NCBI RefSeq assembly: GCF_001629705.1
Contig: NZ_CP015378.1
Span: forward strand, 992,001-1,056,000
Source: Fictibacillus phosphorivorans
GTDB lineage: Bacteria > Bacillota > Bacilli > Bacillales > Fictibacillaceae
Length of the DNA stretch: 64,000 bases
Reading direction: 5' to 3'
Shown here piece by piece: positions 54,523-63,318 of the stretch (positions are counted from its first letter, which is position 1; every line of letters begins with the position of its first letter). Under the pieces are notes generated by a model. That model was not told the DNA's origin. It saw only the letters and a list, made by a program, of their open reading frames with translations, and did no database searches. The translations under genes were made by a program, and so were the position numbers.

Positions 54523-56121
54523 ATGACGATAAAACGATTACCCATTCGAACAAAAATCATGATCCTTACGTTTGGAATCGTGTTCTATGCTATCCTCATC
54601 GGCGGTGTCGTCATTATTGGGAAGATCCTCGATATTCAGGAAGAAGAGCTGGGTAAGCGGGCAATGATTACTTCCCGGACCGTAGCACAGCTTCCTGAAG
54701 TGAAGAAGTATATTCAGATAAATAAGGGCTGGAACGAGATAGAACCAGTCGTTGAAAAGATACGTGTCATTAATGAAGCAGATTATGTCGTGGTCATGGA
54801 CATGGATCATATCCGTTATTCACATCCAGTTAAAGACATGATTGGAACGGTGTCTAAGGGAAGTGATGAAGGTGCAGCCTTCGCTGACCATACGTTTATC
54901 TCGAGAGCAAAGGGAGAGATGGGCACAGCCGTAAGGGCATTTGTTCCCATCAAAAATGATGAGTTGGAGCAGATTGGGGTTGTTGTGGTCGGTCATGTGA
55001 TTCCAGGTTACTATGAAGTGTTTCACGATCTGACAGATGAGATGACTCTTATTCTGTTATTAGTTCTCTCGTTCGGTGTGATTGGTTCTTATCTGCTAGC
55101 TCGTCATCTTAAACAGCAGATGTTTTATTTAGAACCACACGAAATTGTACGAATGTTTGAAGAGAGAACTGCTACGTTTCACTCCATGCATGAAGGTGTA
55201 ATCGCTATTGATAAAGAGGAGCTCATCACGATTTTTAATGAAAAAGCAAAAAGCATCTTCTCAGTGAGTGGAGAGGTTGTTGGTAGGCAGATTCGAGAAG
55301 TGATTCCAGATACGCGACTTCCTGAAATCATAGAACTGAGTCGACCTGTTTATAATCAGGAGATACGTGTAAGTGGGAAAGTGATCATGAGTAACCGAGT
55401 GCCGATACAAGTGAATAACAAGATCGTTGGAGCTGTTGCTATTTTCCAAGATAGGACAGAAGTTGCAAAGATGGCGGAAGAGCTAACAGGTGTAAAGGCA
55501 TTTGTAGAAGCGCTTCGCGTTCAGAACCACGAACACATGAACAAGCTTCATACGATTGCAGGGCTTCTTCAGTTAGGCAATATGAAAAAAGCGATGCAGT
55601 ATGTTTTTCAAATATCAGAAGAAAAAGGTTCGCTCACTCGTTTTTTAAATCAAAGGATTAAGAATGAGAGTCTAGCAGGTTTGTTGTTAAGCAAAGTCGG
55701 ACGCGGAAAAGAACTCGGAATAAAAGTGGTTATTGATAATGAGAGCTCACTTAAAACGTTTCCCGATCAGCTCGATCAGCATGATTTTGTAACGATCATC
55801 GGTAATCTAATAGAGAACGCGTATGACGCTTTAAGAGGGATTCATGATGCTAGAATTGATGTTTCTATCGCTCAAGATTCAGAGACATGTGCCATTTTGG
55901 TCGAAGACAACGGTTGCGGCATGAGTCAGGAAGTTCAAAGCCACATGTTTGAAAGAGGATATACGACAAAAGGAAACAACGGGTCAGGAATTGGGTTGTA
56001 CCTCATTCATCAAATTGTTGAAAAAGGGAATGGAGACATTGAAGTAATATCAGATGAACACCAGGGAACTAGCATTGTAATTGTATTTCCGATGAATGAT
56101 AGAGGTGAAGATGATGAGTGA
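54523..56121 (+). CDS. dctS: Sensor histidine kinase DctS (CitA/DcuS family)
   Basis: The 532-residue kinase has TM1 (~13-34), an extracellular PAS-like dicarboxylate domain (~40-170: EVKKYIQINKGWNEIEPVVE, YVVVMDMDHIRYSHP), TM2 (~175-193), a cytosolic PAS domain (~215-315), a phospho-acceptor segment RVQNHEHMNKLHTIAGLLQ and a HATPase with NLIENAYDAL, DNGCGM and GSGIGLYLIHQIVEKGNG. This layout is that of CitA/DcuS-type sensors. ATG 54523 has AGGAGGAG upstream. It overlaps dctR and is divergent from dctB. Confidence 0.9.
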   Translation: MTIKRLPIRTKIMILTFGIVFYAILIGGVVIIGKILDIQEEELGKRAMITSRTVAQLPEVKKYIQINKGWNEIEPVVEKIRVINEADYVVVMDMDHIRYSHPVKDMIGTVSKGSDEGAAFADHTFISRAKGEMGTAVRAFVPIKNDELEQIGVVVVGHVIPGYYEVFHDLTDEMTLILLLVLSFGVIGSYLLARHLKQQMFYLEPHEIVRMFEERTATFHSMHEGVIAIDKEELITIFNEKAKSIFSVSGEVVGRQIREVIPDTRLPEIIELSRPVYNQEIRVSGKVIMSNRVPIQVNNKIVGAVAIFQDRTEVAKMAEELTGVKAFVEALRVQNHEHMNKLHTIAGLLQLGNMKKAMQYVFQISEEKGSLTRFLNQRIKNESLAGLLLSKVGRGKELGIKVVIDNESSLKTFPDQLDQHDFVTIIGNLIENAYDALRGIHDARIDVSIAQDSETCAILVEDNGCGMSQEVQSHMFERGYTTKGNNGSGIGLYLIHQIVEKGNGDIEVISDEHQGTSIVIVFPMNDRGEDDE

Positions 56122-56797
56122 GATAAAGGTTCTGTTGATAGAAGATGATCCGATGGTCTTAGAAATAAACAAAGCATTTATAGAAAAAGTAAAGAAATTT
56201 AAGGTAATTGAGACGGCATCGAATGGAACAGTAGGACTGAAAATGATAAGAAAACATAAGCCAGATCTCGTCGTACTCGATATCTACATGCCAGAGCAGG
56301 ATGGGAAGGAAACACTGCAGCAGATTCGAGCGGAGAAAATTCCAGTAGACGTTATCATCATTACAGCTGCCAACGACTTAGAGACCGTCCGTTCTATGAT
56401 GCAGAACGGAGCGTTCGATTATATTATCAAACCGTTTACTTTTGAGCGTATTGAAAAGGCATTGAGCAAATATAGAACATATCACACTACCATGTCACCA
56501 TCCGGAACAGCTACACAAAAAGATTTAGATAACCTTTTCTTCTCTGAAACACGTGATATTCCAGTTACGATGGAGCTTCCTAAAGGGTTGAACGAACTGA
56601 CGCTTAAACAGATCGCAAGCTTCATAGAATCACAGACAGAAGCAAAGTCGGCAGAAGAGGTAGCTGAAGGAATAGGGATCGCACGAGTGACAGCTCGAAG
56701 GTATCTTGATTATTTAGTAAAAAGCGGAACGATTCAAATGGACATCCAATACGGTACGGTGGGACGACCTGTTAATCGATATGTTCTAAAAAAATAG
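56114..56797 (+). CDS. dctR: Response regulator DctR (CitB family)
   Basis: The 227-residue protein has a receiver (~1-120, Asp in LVVLDIYMPEQDG) and a C-terminal helix-turn-helix region (~165-227: SAEEVAEGIGIARVTARRYLDYLVKSG). Phosphorylated by DctS, it should activate dctP, which follows after 206 bp. I choose ATG 56114 (AGAGGTGA 5 nt upstream); ATG 56111 and 56096 are in frame. The start overlaps the end of dctS by 8 nt. Confidence 0.9.
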   Translation: MSEIKVLLIEDDPMVLEINKAFIEKVKKFKVIETASNGTVGLKMIRKHKPDLVVLDIYMPEQDGKETLQQIRAEKIPVDVIIITAANDLETVRSMMQNGAFDYIIKPFTFERIEKALSKYRTYHTTMSPSGTATQKDLDNLFFSETRDIPVTMELPKGLNELTLKQIASFIESQTEAKSAEEVAEGIGIARVTARRYLDYLVKSGTIQMDIQYGTVGRPVNRYVLKK

Positions 56798-56853
56798 TTG
56801 AAGACCAAAAAGACCAAAACGTCCAATAAGTTCTTAATATTCTAATAAATGAA

Positions 56854-56867
56854 TGGAAGCGCTATCA
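56854..56867 (+). promoter_or_regulatory. CcpA cre-like site upstream of dctP
   Basis: TGGAAGCGCTATCA matches the cre consensus TGWAANCGNTNWCA at 13 of 14 positions. It overlaps the left arm of the hairpin at 56857-56891. Catabolite repression of dctP is known in Bacillus subtilis. Confidence 0.55.
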
Positions 56868-56891
56868 TTATTTTTATAAATGGTAGCGTTT
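56857..56891 (+). terminator. Hairpin after dctR, possible terminator
   Basis: AAGCGCTATCATT / AATGGTAGCGTTT with a 9-nt A/T loop and TTTTTAT following; it would separate dctSR from dctP. Confidence 0.6.
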
Positions 56892-56918
56892 TTATATTGG
56901 CTTGCTTAAATTGTGTGG

Positions 56919-56960
56919 AAATTGTCTGGGTCTGACCCCGGGTCAGACCCCAGACAATTT
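56919..56960. repeat. 42-bp near-perfect palindrome, copy 2 of dispersed repeat
   Basis: Arms run AAATTGTCTGGG... and ...AGACAATTT about the shared core GTCTGACCCCGGGTCAGAC. One arm has an extra C. It lies in the leader of dctP, 43 bp before the start codon. See copy 1 at 49359. Confidence 0.85.
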
Positions 56961-57003
56961 AACTCTCTAGAACTTCATTTTCAAACTCGAAAGGAGAAGA
57001 ACA

Positions 57004-58275
57004 ATGAAAAGGTTATTTAAGAACTTAACGTTTCAGGTTTTAACGGCTATCGCAGTAGGTGTACTTGTCGGACTCTTCTGGCCAGATTTTGGGAAACAGA
57101 TGAAACCTGTAGGAGATACATTTATTAATGCCGTTAAGATGGTGATCGCACCGATTATCTTCTTAACGATCGTACTTGGCATCGCCAAAATGGGTGACAT
57201 GAAAAAGGTAGGTAAAGTTGGCGGTAAAGCTTTCATCTACTTTGAAATCGTAACGACCCTCGCACTCGTGATTGGCTTAATTATTGTTAACGTGTTAAAA
57301 CCAGGTGCAGGTTTGGACTTTAATAAGCTTGAAAAAGGGGATGTGTCTCAATACACGTCTGAAGAAGGCGGTAAGATCGATTGGATCGAGTTCGTTACAC
57401 ATATCGTTCCAAGCAACATGGTCGATGCATTTGCAAAAGGGGATATTCTTCAAGTACTTTTCTTTTCTATTCTTTTTGGTGTTGGACTTACGGCACTTGG
57501 AAACAGCGGAAAGATCATTATCGAATTCTTTGAAAAGTTGCTGAACGTCTTTTTCAAGATCGTCGGTTATATCATGAAAGCAGCGCCACTTGGAGCGTTC
57601 GGTGCGATGGCGTTTACCATTGGTAACTATGGACTAGAATCACTCGTACCGCTCGGGAAGTTAATGATTTCGGTTTACACGACGATGTTCTTCTTCGTTT
57701 TCATCGTGTTGAATGTGATCTGCAAGATGTATGGATTCAGTTTGTGGAAGTATTTGAAATTTATAAAAGAAGAGCTTCTAATCGTACTCGGAACGAGCTC
57801 TTCAGAATCTGTTCTGCCACGAATGATGAACAAGATGGAGAAGTTCGGATGTTCAAAATCTGTTGTTGGTCTTGTTATACCAACAGGTTATTCCTTCAAC
57901 TTAGATGGAACATCCATCTACCTATCGATGGCAGTCGTCTTTTTAGCTCAAGTATTTGGCATCGATCTCAGTATTACTCAGCAGCTAACAATCATCGCTG
58001 TATTGATGCTCACGTCTAAAGGTGCAGCAGCGGTTACAGGCGGCGGGTTCATCGTTCTTGCATCTACACTTACGGCTATGCAAGTCATTCCTGTTGAAGG
58101 ATTGGCGCTATTATTAGGAGTTGACCGTTTCATGAGTGAAGCACGTGCGATCGTCAATTTAATCGGAAACGGAATTGCAACAATTGTTGTTTCTAAAAGT
58201 GAAAATGAATTTGACGAAGGTAAAAGTGAAGAAGCCATTCAAGCGATGTACGAAAATAGAAAAATTGCAGTCTAA
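57004..58275 (+). CDS. dctP: C4-dicarboxylate:cation symporter DctP (DAACS family)
   Basis: The 423-residue protein has eight membrane helices plus re-entrant loops, with DAACS signatures: a serine-rich loop [18 protein letters not shown], the helix [20 protein letters not shown] in which NLDGT holds the cation site, and [15 protein letters not shown] near the end, with Arg that binds the carboxylate. It should take up fumarate, malate and succinate with protons or sodium. It is 206 bp downstream of dctSR, its expected activators, with a cre-like site between them. AAGGAGAAG precedes the ATG. Confidence 0.93.
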   Translation: MKRLFKNLTFQVLTAIAVGVLVGLFWPDFGKQMKPVGDTFINAVKMVIAPIIFLTIVLGIAKMGDMKKVGKVGGKAFIYFEIVTTLALVIGLIIVNVLKPGAGLDFNKLEKGDVSQYTSEEGGKIDWIEFVTHIVPSNMVDAFAKGDILQVLFFSILFGVGLTALGNSGKIIIEFFEKLLNVFFKIVGYIMKAAPLGAFGAMAFTIGNYGLESLVPLGKLMISVYTTMFFFVFIVLNVICKMYGFSLWKYLKFIKEELLIVLGTSSSESVLPRMMNKMEKFGCSKSVVGLVIPTGYSFNLDGTSIYLSMAVVFLAQVFGIDLSITQQLTIIAVLMLTSKGAAAVTGGGFIVLASTLTAMQVIPVEGLALLLGVDRFMSEARAIVNLIGNGIATIVVSKSENEFDEGKSEEAIQAMYENRKIAV

Positions 58276-58283
58276 AAAAGGGA

Positions 58284-58321
58284 AGAGCTTTAGTCGAAAC
58301 AGACTAGAGCTCTATCTTTTT
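58284..58321 (+). terminator. Terminator of dctP
   Basis: AGAGCTTTAGTC / GACTAGAGCTCT, one G-U pair, loop GAAACA, then ATCTTTTTG. Confidence 0.8.
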
Positions 58322-58360
58322 GTTATGCTATTAAAAAAGTAGGATATGGAGGTAACACTT

Positions 58361-59425
58361 ATGATTTGCAGCATGCTCAATATTAAATATCCAATCATAC
58401 AAGCTGGTATGGCAGGTGGTCCGACAACTCCTGAATTAGTAGCAGAAGTAAGTGAAGCGGGAGCATTGGGAACACTTGGTGCAGGATATATGGCTCCTCA
58501 GCAAATAAAATCAGCTTTAGAAAGTATTCGGAAACTCACACGTTCACCCATTGCTGTGAACTTGTTTCTTCCCGATACAACTGACATGGATAAAGACACA
58601 ATTCTAGCGATGCAGCAACACTTGAATACATATCGTAAAAAACTTGGAATTCCTGAGGTTCATGACATTCCAGAAACAGAGAATTTATTTGCGGAACAGC
58701 TCGCTGCTGTAATCGAAGCAGGCGTGAAAATAGTAAGTTTTACTTTTGATGCACCGTCTAAAAGATTAGTAGAGAAATTACATACTTCAGAAATAATCGT
58801 GATCGCAACAGCAACTTCTGTTGAAGAGGCGATCCATCTTGAATCCAATGGTGTAGATCTTATCGTTGCACAAGGTGCTGAGGCAGGAGGCCATAGAGGA
58901 GCGTTTTTAAGTGGTGGAAGTGAATCCATGATTGGAACGATGGCCCTTATTCCACAAGTGGTAGATGCAGTTTCTTGTCCAGTAGTTGCAGCGGGAGGCA
59001 TCATGGACGGCAGGGGAATGGCAGCAGCACTTACTTTAGGAGCTTCAGCCGTACAACTGGGGACAGCATTCTTGACGGTAAAAGAGAGCGGAGCAAATAG
59101 CATTCATAAAGAAACCATTCTAACTAGTCGTGATACTGACACGAAAATCACAAAAGTCTTCTCTGGAAAAAGTGCTAGAGGTTTTAAGAATAAGATGATG
59201 ATAGATTTGGAGAGGACTGTACGTGATGATGTACCTCCGTATCCATTGCAACACATCTTAACGTCTGATATTAGAAAAGAAGCGGCTATACAGGGAGATA
59301 AAGAAATGATGTCCATGTGGGCAGGGCAAGCATCAAGTCTAGCGAGAGAGAGTTCGGCTAGCGAATTAGTGAGGAGTTTAGTTGATCAATGTGACGCTGC
59401 CTTTCAAAAAGCTCCTTGGAGATAA
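58361..59425 (+). CDS. Nitronate monooxygenase family flavoenzyme
   Basis: The 354-residue protein is an FMN-binding TIM barrel of the NMO/2-nitropropane dioxygenase type: YPIIQAGMAGGPTTPELVAEV, the catalytic-loop region AQGAEAGGHRGAF with the class I His, PVVAAGGIMDGRGMAAALTLGASAVQLGTAFL for FMN phosphate binding. Such enzymes oxidise propionate 3-nitronate and related nitronates. ATG 58361 follows GGAGG by 8 nt; an upstream ATG in frame overlaps the site. Monocistronic. Confidence 0.9.
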   Translation: MICSMLNIKYPIIQAGMAGGPTTPELVAEVSEAGALGTLGAGYMAPQQIKSALESIRKLTRSPIAVNLFLPDTTDMDKDTILAMQQHLNTYRKKLGIPEVHDIPETENLFAEQLAAVIEAGVKIVSFTFDAPSKRLVEKLHTSEIIVIATATSVEEAIHLESNGVDLIVAQGAEAGGHRGAFLSGGSESMIGTMALIPQVVDAVSCPVVAAGGIMDGRGMAAALTLGASAVQLGTAFLTVKESGANSIHKETILTSRDTDTKITKVFSGKSARGFKNKMMIDLERTVRDDVPPYPLQHILTSDIRKEAAIQGDKEMMSMWAGQASSLARESSASELVRSLVDQCDAAFQKAPWR

Positions 59426-59468
59426 AGTTATTCTATAACGGTCTATTTTCATCCAAGTACTAATAGAA

Positions 59469-59488
59469 TTTGTATAAACTTATACAAA
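59469..59488. promoter_or_regulatory. Operator-like inverted repeat before the holin-like gene
   Basis: TTTGTATAA / TTATACAAA, 9-bp arms with a 2-bp gap, 26 bp before the gene start; could be a dimeric repressor site overlapping the promoter. Confidence 0.45.
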
Positions 59489-59513
59489 TCTTATCAAGAT
59501 CGGGGTGAAAATC

Positions 59514-59759
59514 ATGGATTTTATGACCGATTTTGCACCGTACGTTGGTTTAGCTGTGGTTTTATATGCCATTCGTCATACGAATCGTGTTTCAAATAAG
59601 TACATTCCCATTGTTGCTCTTGTCTTAGGCGTCCTTTATGCCTTTTGGGAAGCAGGAGCGGTTACTCCAGAAGCTACATTAATCGGATTAAAATACGCAC
59701 TTCTTGGAATAGGAACAGTCGCTGGAATTAAATATTCAGTGGAGAAAAACTTAAAATAA
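59514..59759 (+). CDS. Small two-helix membrane protein, phage holin-like
   Basis: The 81-residue protein has a first helix (~8-18), a charged turn IRHTNRVSNKYIP, a second helix (~30-45) and a third weak one (~55-72), ending in Lys-rich residues. Size and topology resemble small holins carried singly in Bacillus chromosomes; no endolysin gene is near. ATG 59514 follows GGGGTGA by 5 nt; a GTG three codons earlier lies within that site. Function unknown. Confidence 0.65.
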   Translation: MDFMTDFAPYVGLAVVLYAIRHTNRVSNKYIPIVALVLGVLYAFWEAGAVTPEATLIGLKYALLGIGTVAGIKYSVEKNLK

Positions 59760-59770
59760 GTGTGAACGAA

Positions 59771-59799
59771 AACAGCGCTGTTATTCAGCGTTGTTTTTT
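59771..59799 (+). terminator. Terminator of the holin-like gene
   Basis: AACAGCGCTG / CAGCGTTGTT, one G-U pair, 5-nt loop, T6 tail. Confidence 0.85.
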
Positions 59800-59912
59800 A
59801 GTTGTACAAAATTAATATAAATATTAAACAAAATTTCAGTTAAATGTTTAAATACTTTAACTTATGGGAAATGAAAAATATCAAAGGATGTAAACAGGAG
59901 GGTGTTGCTATT

Positions 59913-60251
59913 ATGAATATACGACATGAGCTTGAGAATAAGGTTTTAAATCGATTGCTTCAAAAAGATTCACAAGCCTTAAAACAAATGGTCGATTCGT
60001 ATAGCACACTACTATATCAAGTCGCACTCCGAATTACTGGTGATAAGCGTGTGGCTGAACAAGTTTTATGCGATGTATTTCGCGACCTTTGGGAAAATCC
60101 TAGTCATTACAAAAAGGTCAAAGACAAATTTCTTTCCAGTTATTTAATAAAGCTTTGTAAATTAAAATGTGTCGATCATGAAGAGATTCACATCACTCGA
60201 TTGTTATCTAAAAAGTCGAAAAATTATGTTGCGAACAACGCAACGGTTTGA
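59913..60251 (+). CDS. Sigma-70 region 2-only protein
   Basis: The 112-residue protein matches region 2 of ECF-type sigma factors: LLQKDSQALKQMVDSYSTLL, ALRITGDKRVAEQVLCDVFRDLWENP, KFLSSYLIKLCKLKCVDHEE. It then ends after about 25 unrelated residues, with no region 4 and none encoded in the following 245 bp in any frame I checked. ATG 59913 has AGGAGGGTG 8 nt upstream, so it is likely translated. It may be a remnant or a stand-alone region 2 that competes for core RNA polymerase or pairs with a separate region 4 protein. Confidence 0.7.
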   Translation: MNIRHELENKVLNRLLQKDSQALKQMVDSYSTLLYQVALRITGDKRVAEQVLCDVFRDLWENPSHYKKVKDKFLSSYLIKLCKLKCVDHEEIHITRLLSKKSKNYVANNATV

Positions 60252-60368
60252 TATTATAAATACGCTTACATCTAATGTGTAAGGTAATGGAGAAAATACA
60301 TGATCTGTACTTTTTCTATTTTACTTATAATGATGAATGAACGCTCTGCACGAGTATGTAGAGTTTTT

Positions 60369-60430
60369 AGACAACATTCTACAATGGACTTATTTGAAAA
60401 AATAAGTACTTTTGAATGTTGTCTTTTTTT
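60369..60430 (+). terminator. Long hairpin terminator before the OFA transporter
   Basis: AGACAACATTC / GAATGTTGTCT with an inner GACTTATTT / AAATAAGT stem, then T7. It lies 66 bp before the MFS gene; TATAAT near 60330 suggests a short transcript ending here. Confidence 0.75.
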
Positions 60431-60496
60431 GTGTCTTACATTAGGGTAAGTTTCATGAATGTTTAACTTTATTAACTTTATAGGGGGGAATTAAAA

Positions 60497-61750
60497 ATGA
60501 AAAAGTCTAAAAATCGATGGCTCATTGCGCTATCAGCAGTAGGGATACATATCTCTATCGGCTCCGTATATGCATGGAGTAACTTTACGAATCCACTGAT
60601 CGAAAAATTCGGGTGGACGGCATCACAAGTACAGATGACATTTAGCATTGCGATCCTATTCTTAGGTTTGTCAGCTGCTTTTTTAGGACATTTTGTTGAA
60701 AGACATGGACCGAAGAAAGCGGGATTACTTGCAGCCATTTTCTTTGGAATAGGAATTGCAGGATCTGGTCTTGCAGTTAATATTGGCTCGTTAACCATGC
60801 TTTACATTTTTTATGGAGTACTTGGTGGTATTGGACTCGGGGTAGGTTACATTGCGCCTGTTTCTACGCTGATCAAATGGTTTCCCGATCGTCGTGGGTT
60901 AGCCACTGGTCTTGCAATCATGGGGTTTGGTTTCGCAGCAGCGATCAGCTCACCGATTATGGACGCACTTATTAAATCTGTTGGAATTGCAAACACATTC
61001 TTTATTTTAGGAATTGCATATTTTGCTGTAATGACATTGTCCTCACTCTATTTGGACAAACCAGAAGAAGGATGGCTTCCTGCTGGTTTTAAAGAAAATG
61101 TAGAGAGCGGAAAAGTAAAAATTAAAAAAGACCTCTCACAACTAACAGCAAACGAAGCGGTAAAAACGCGCCGTTTTTATTATTTGTGGATCATGCTATT
61201 CATTAATGTAACTTGTGGTATTGCGATTCTTTCAGCTGCAAAACCTCTTGCAGAAGAGAGTATTGGATTAACAACTGCTGAAGCTGCAGCACTTGTAGGT
61301 GTTTTAGGATTGTTTAACGGTTTTGGCCGGATTGGATGGGCATCCATTTCGGACTATATCGGGCGACCTAATACATACACAACATTTTTTGTTTTGCAGA
61401 TCGCTCTCTTTTTCATGTTGCCACAAACGTCATCATCCATTCTTTTTCAAGTGATGCTCGCCGTAATTTATACATGTTACGGAGGAGGCTTCGCATCGAT
61501 ACCAGCCTACATCGGAGACTTATTTGGAACAAAGCAAGTTGGTGCGATTCATGGTTACATTCTAACCGCATGGGCAGCAGCAGGTCTTGCAGGTCCACTA
61601 TTTGCGGCTTGGATTAAGGATACAACGGGTTCTTACGCAAACAGTTTAACATTCTTTTCTGGATTGTTTATCGTTGCGCTCATCGTATCGATACTAGTTC
61701 GTTTTGATATGAAAAAGCTTGCGGCGAAACAAGAAAAATCCGTAGCCTAA
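60497..61750 (+). CDS. OFA-family MFS transporter (oxalate/formate antiporter-like)
   Basis: The 417-residue protein has 12 membrane helices. OFA-type features are the N-terminal GIHISIGSVYAWSNFTNPLI, an MFS motif A variant (GHFVERHGPKKAGLLA), GYIAPVSTLIKWFPDRRGLATGLAIMGFG and, in the second half, FNGFGRIGWASISDYIGRPN. Members exchange organic acids such as oxalate, formate, pyruvate or lactate; the substrate here is not fixed by sequence. A GGGGGG site precedes ATG 60497. Confidence 0.88.
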   Translation: MKKSKNRWLIALSAVGIHISIGSVYAWSNFTNPLIEKFGWTASQVQMTFSIAILFLGLSAAFLGHFVERHGPKKAGLLAAIFFGIGIAGSGLAVNIGSLTMLYIFYGVLGGIGLGVGYIAPVSTLIKWFPDRRGLATGLAIMGFGFAAAISSPIMDALIKSVGIANTFFILGIAYFAVMTLSSLYLDKPEEGWLPAGFKENVESGKVKIKKDLSQLTANEAVKTRRFYYLWIMLFINVTCGIAILSAAKPLAEESIGLTTAEAAALVGVLGLFNGFGRIGWASISDYIGRPNTYTTFFVLQIALFFMLPQTSSSILFQVMLAVIYTCYGGGFASIPAYIGDLFGTKQVGAIHGYILTAWAAAGLAGPLFAAWIKDTTGSYANSLTFFSGLFIVALIVSILVRFDMKKLAAKQEKSVA

Positions 61751-61761
61751 CTTAAAAAATG

Positions 61762-61804
61762 CAGTGTCTTCAGTGATGGGAAGACACTGTTTTTTTTTTT
61801 TTTG
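61762..61804 (+). terminator. Terminator of the OFA transporter gene
   Basis: CAGTGTCTTC / GAAGACACTG, 8-nt loop, T run of about 15. Confidence 0.9.
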
Positions 61805-61894
61805 CACATTAGTGACACCAAGAGAATCTTTACCTTTTTAAAATGAGAGATTATGGTAAAATTGAGAAAGTAACTTACAATCAAAGGAGAACTT

Positions 61895-62344
61895 ATGACA
61901 CAAAAACAAGTGACGATCGCAGAACTAAACGCAGAAAACTGGTACGAATGCTGTTTTTTAGAAGTGGCAGATGATCAAGTGAGCCATATTGAACCGAACG
62001 CAGTGTCTATCGCTCAATCAAAATTTGAACCAAGCTTAAAGCCTTACGCTATTCTTTTGGAAGAAAAGACAGTTGGCTTTCTTATGTTCAATTCCATGAA
62101 AGAAGAATTAGATGGGTATTGGATTTATCGAATTATGATCGATAAAAATTATCAGCAAAAAGGAATTGGCAAAATCGCCACCCAATTAATGATTGATGAG
62201 ATGAAGACTTTATTAGATGCTAAAGTAATTGTAGTAGGGTATCATCCTGAAAATAAAGGCGCTCATCAATTGTATGAAAGCTTAGGCTTTGTTGATAAAG
62301 GTGATAGATTTGGCAAGGAAATGGCAGTTGTATTAGAGGTATAA
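61895..62344 (+). CDS. GNAT acetyltransferase, BltD/spermidine acetyltransferase-like
   Basis: The 149-residue protein has the GNAT order with YWIYRIMIDKNYQQKGIGKIA as acetyl-CoA loop and VVGYHPENKGAHQLYESLGF. The N-terminal ECCFLEVADDQVSHIEPNAVSIAQSKFEP resembles polyamine acetyltransferases such as BltD. Polyamine specificity is a family inference. AAAGGAGAA precedes the ATG. Confidence 0.85.
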   Translation: MTQKQVTIAELNAENWYECCFLEVADDQVSHIEPNAVSIAQSKFEPSLKPYAILLEEKTVGFLMFNSMKEELDGYWIYRIMIDKNYQQKGIGKIATQLMIDEMKTLLDAKVIVVGYHPENKGAHQLYESLGFVDKGDRFGKEMAVVLEV

Positions 62345-62452
62345 TACATATAGGGTGTTGGCAAAAACTTCTGAAATCTTAACTTACCCACAAATTTTTA
62401 GTAATTTCTTTCGAATAATTAATGTTGAGTATATAAAAGTTTCAAAATGGTT

Positions 62453-62481
62453 GAACTCTAATCTTCGTTAGAGTTCTTTTT
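62453..62481 (+). terminator. Terminator of the BltD-like gene
   Basis: GAACTCTAA / TTAGAGTTC with loop TCTTCG and TTTTTG tail. Confidence 0.8.
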
Positions 62482-62534
62482 GTTTTGTTTCATCACGAGA
62501 GGGAACGTTTGATATGAAGGAGTGAATACAATAG

Positions 62535-63173
62535 ATGAGAAGATCAGAACGCAAGAAGTCAAACAAGAGAAATGTCGTTTTATTCAGTGCGTTAGGAGCT
62601 GTTCTTTTAGCCCTATTATTCTTGCCAAAAGATGCGCTATTAATGGGCAGTGAAGAAGAGCCGAAGAAAGAGGAAACAAATAAAGAACCAAAACATAAAG
62701 TGGTAAAACTTCAACCTGATAACGAAAGTGCTTATGAAGACGAGGAACGTGAAAAGAAAGAAGCTGACAATCAGGATAAGACCAAGAAACAAGAACCTTC
62801 TGAAGAGATTGGCATAGATCCTGAAAAAGAAGCAGACAAAAAGACAAAAGCAGAAAAAGCTGAAGCAGAAAAGAAAAAACAACAAGCTTCAGGAGATAAA
62901 CCTGTTTTAAACGAGCCAATCGGTACTTCTCAAACAGGCACTCATACGTCAAGTTATGATGAAGGCAGCGTGGATTGGAATGAAAAACTGAAAGCGATTC
63001 GTCTTGCTACAGGTCTTGATGAAAACATGACTGTGTGGAAGATTGCTAACGGTGGTGGACCACAGAAATCAATTGCAGAAGTAAGTCCGAACAAAAAGCC
63101 TAATGAAAAATATACGGTTAACCTTGAATGGGTGGATGAAAAAGGCTGGATGGTAACGAGTGTTCAGAAGTAG
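62535..63173 (+). CDS. yrrS: YrrS-like (DUF1510) membrane protein
   Basis: The 212-residue protein has one N-terminal helix (~14-31), a long Lys/Glu-rich disordered or coiled region (~40-125) and a C-terminal DUF1510 domain (~140-212: VDWNEKLKAIRLATGLDENM, KIANGGGPQKSIAEVSP, YTVNLEWVDEKGWMVTSVQ). In Bacillus subtilis, yrrS is next to pbpI and linked to sporulation; no PBP gene follows here within the window. AAGGAG lies 12 nt before ATG 62535, a long spacing. Confidence 0.85.
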   Translation: MRRSERKKSNKRNVVLFSALGAVLLALLFLPKDALLMGSEEEPKKEETNKEPKHKVVKLQPDNESAYEDEEREKKEADNQDKTKKQEPSEEIGIDPEKEADKKTKAEKAEAEKKKQQASGDKPVLNEPIGTSQTGTHTSSYDEGSVDWNEKLKAIRLATGLDENMTVWKIANGGGPQKSIAEVSPNKKPNEKYTVNLEWVDEKGWMVTSVQK

Positions 63174-63183
63174 TTTCTGAAGA

Positions 63184-63280
63184 AGTGGACAGTAAAATGT
63201 TGAAACTGGACAGTAAATGAAGATAACTGGACAGTAAAACCTCAAAAGTGGACAGTATTTTGTATGAACTGGACAGTAAA
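63184..63280. repeat. 21-bp tandem array, five units, TGGACAGT core
   Basis: GGACAGT recurs at 63187, 63208, 63229, 63250 and 63271, exactly 21 bp apart, consensus nnnAACTGGACAGTAAAnnnn. Its core is the reverse complement of the TGTCCA core of the array at 40588. It lies between the convergent yrrS-like and methyltransferase genes. Confidence 0.85.
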
Positions 63281-63318
63281 TCTTTTTCTTACAATCGATA
63301 CACCACAACATTCTAAAG

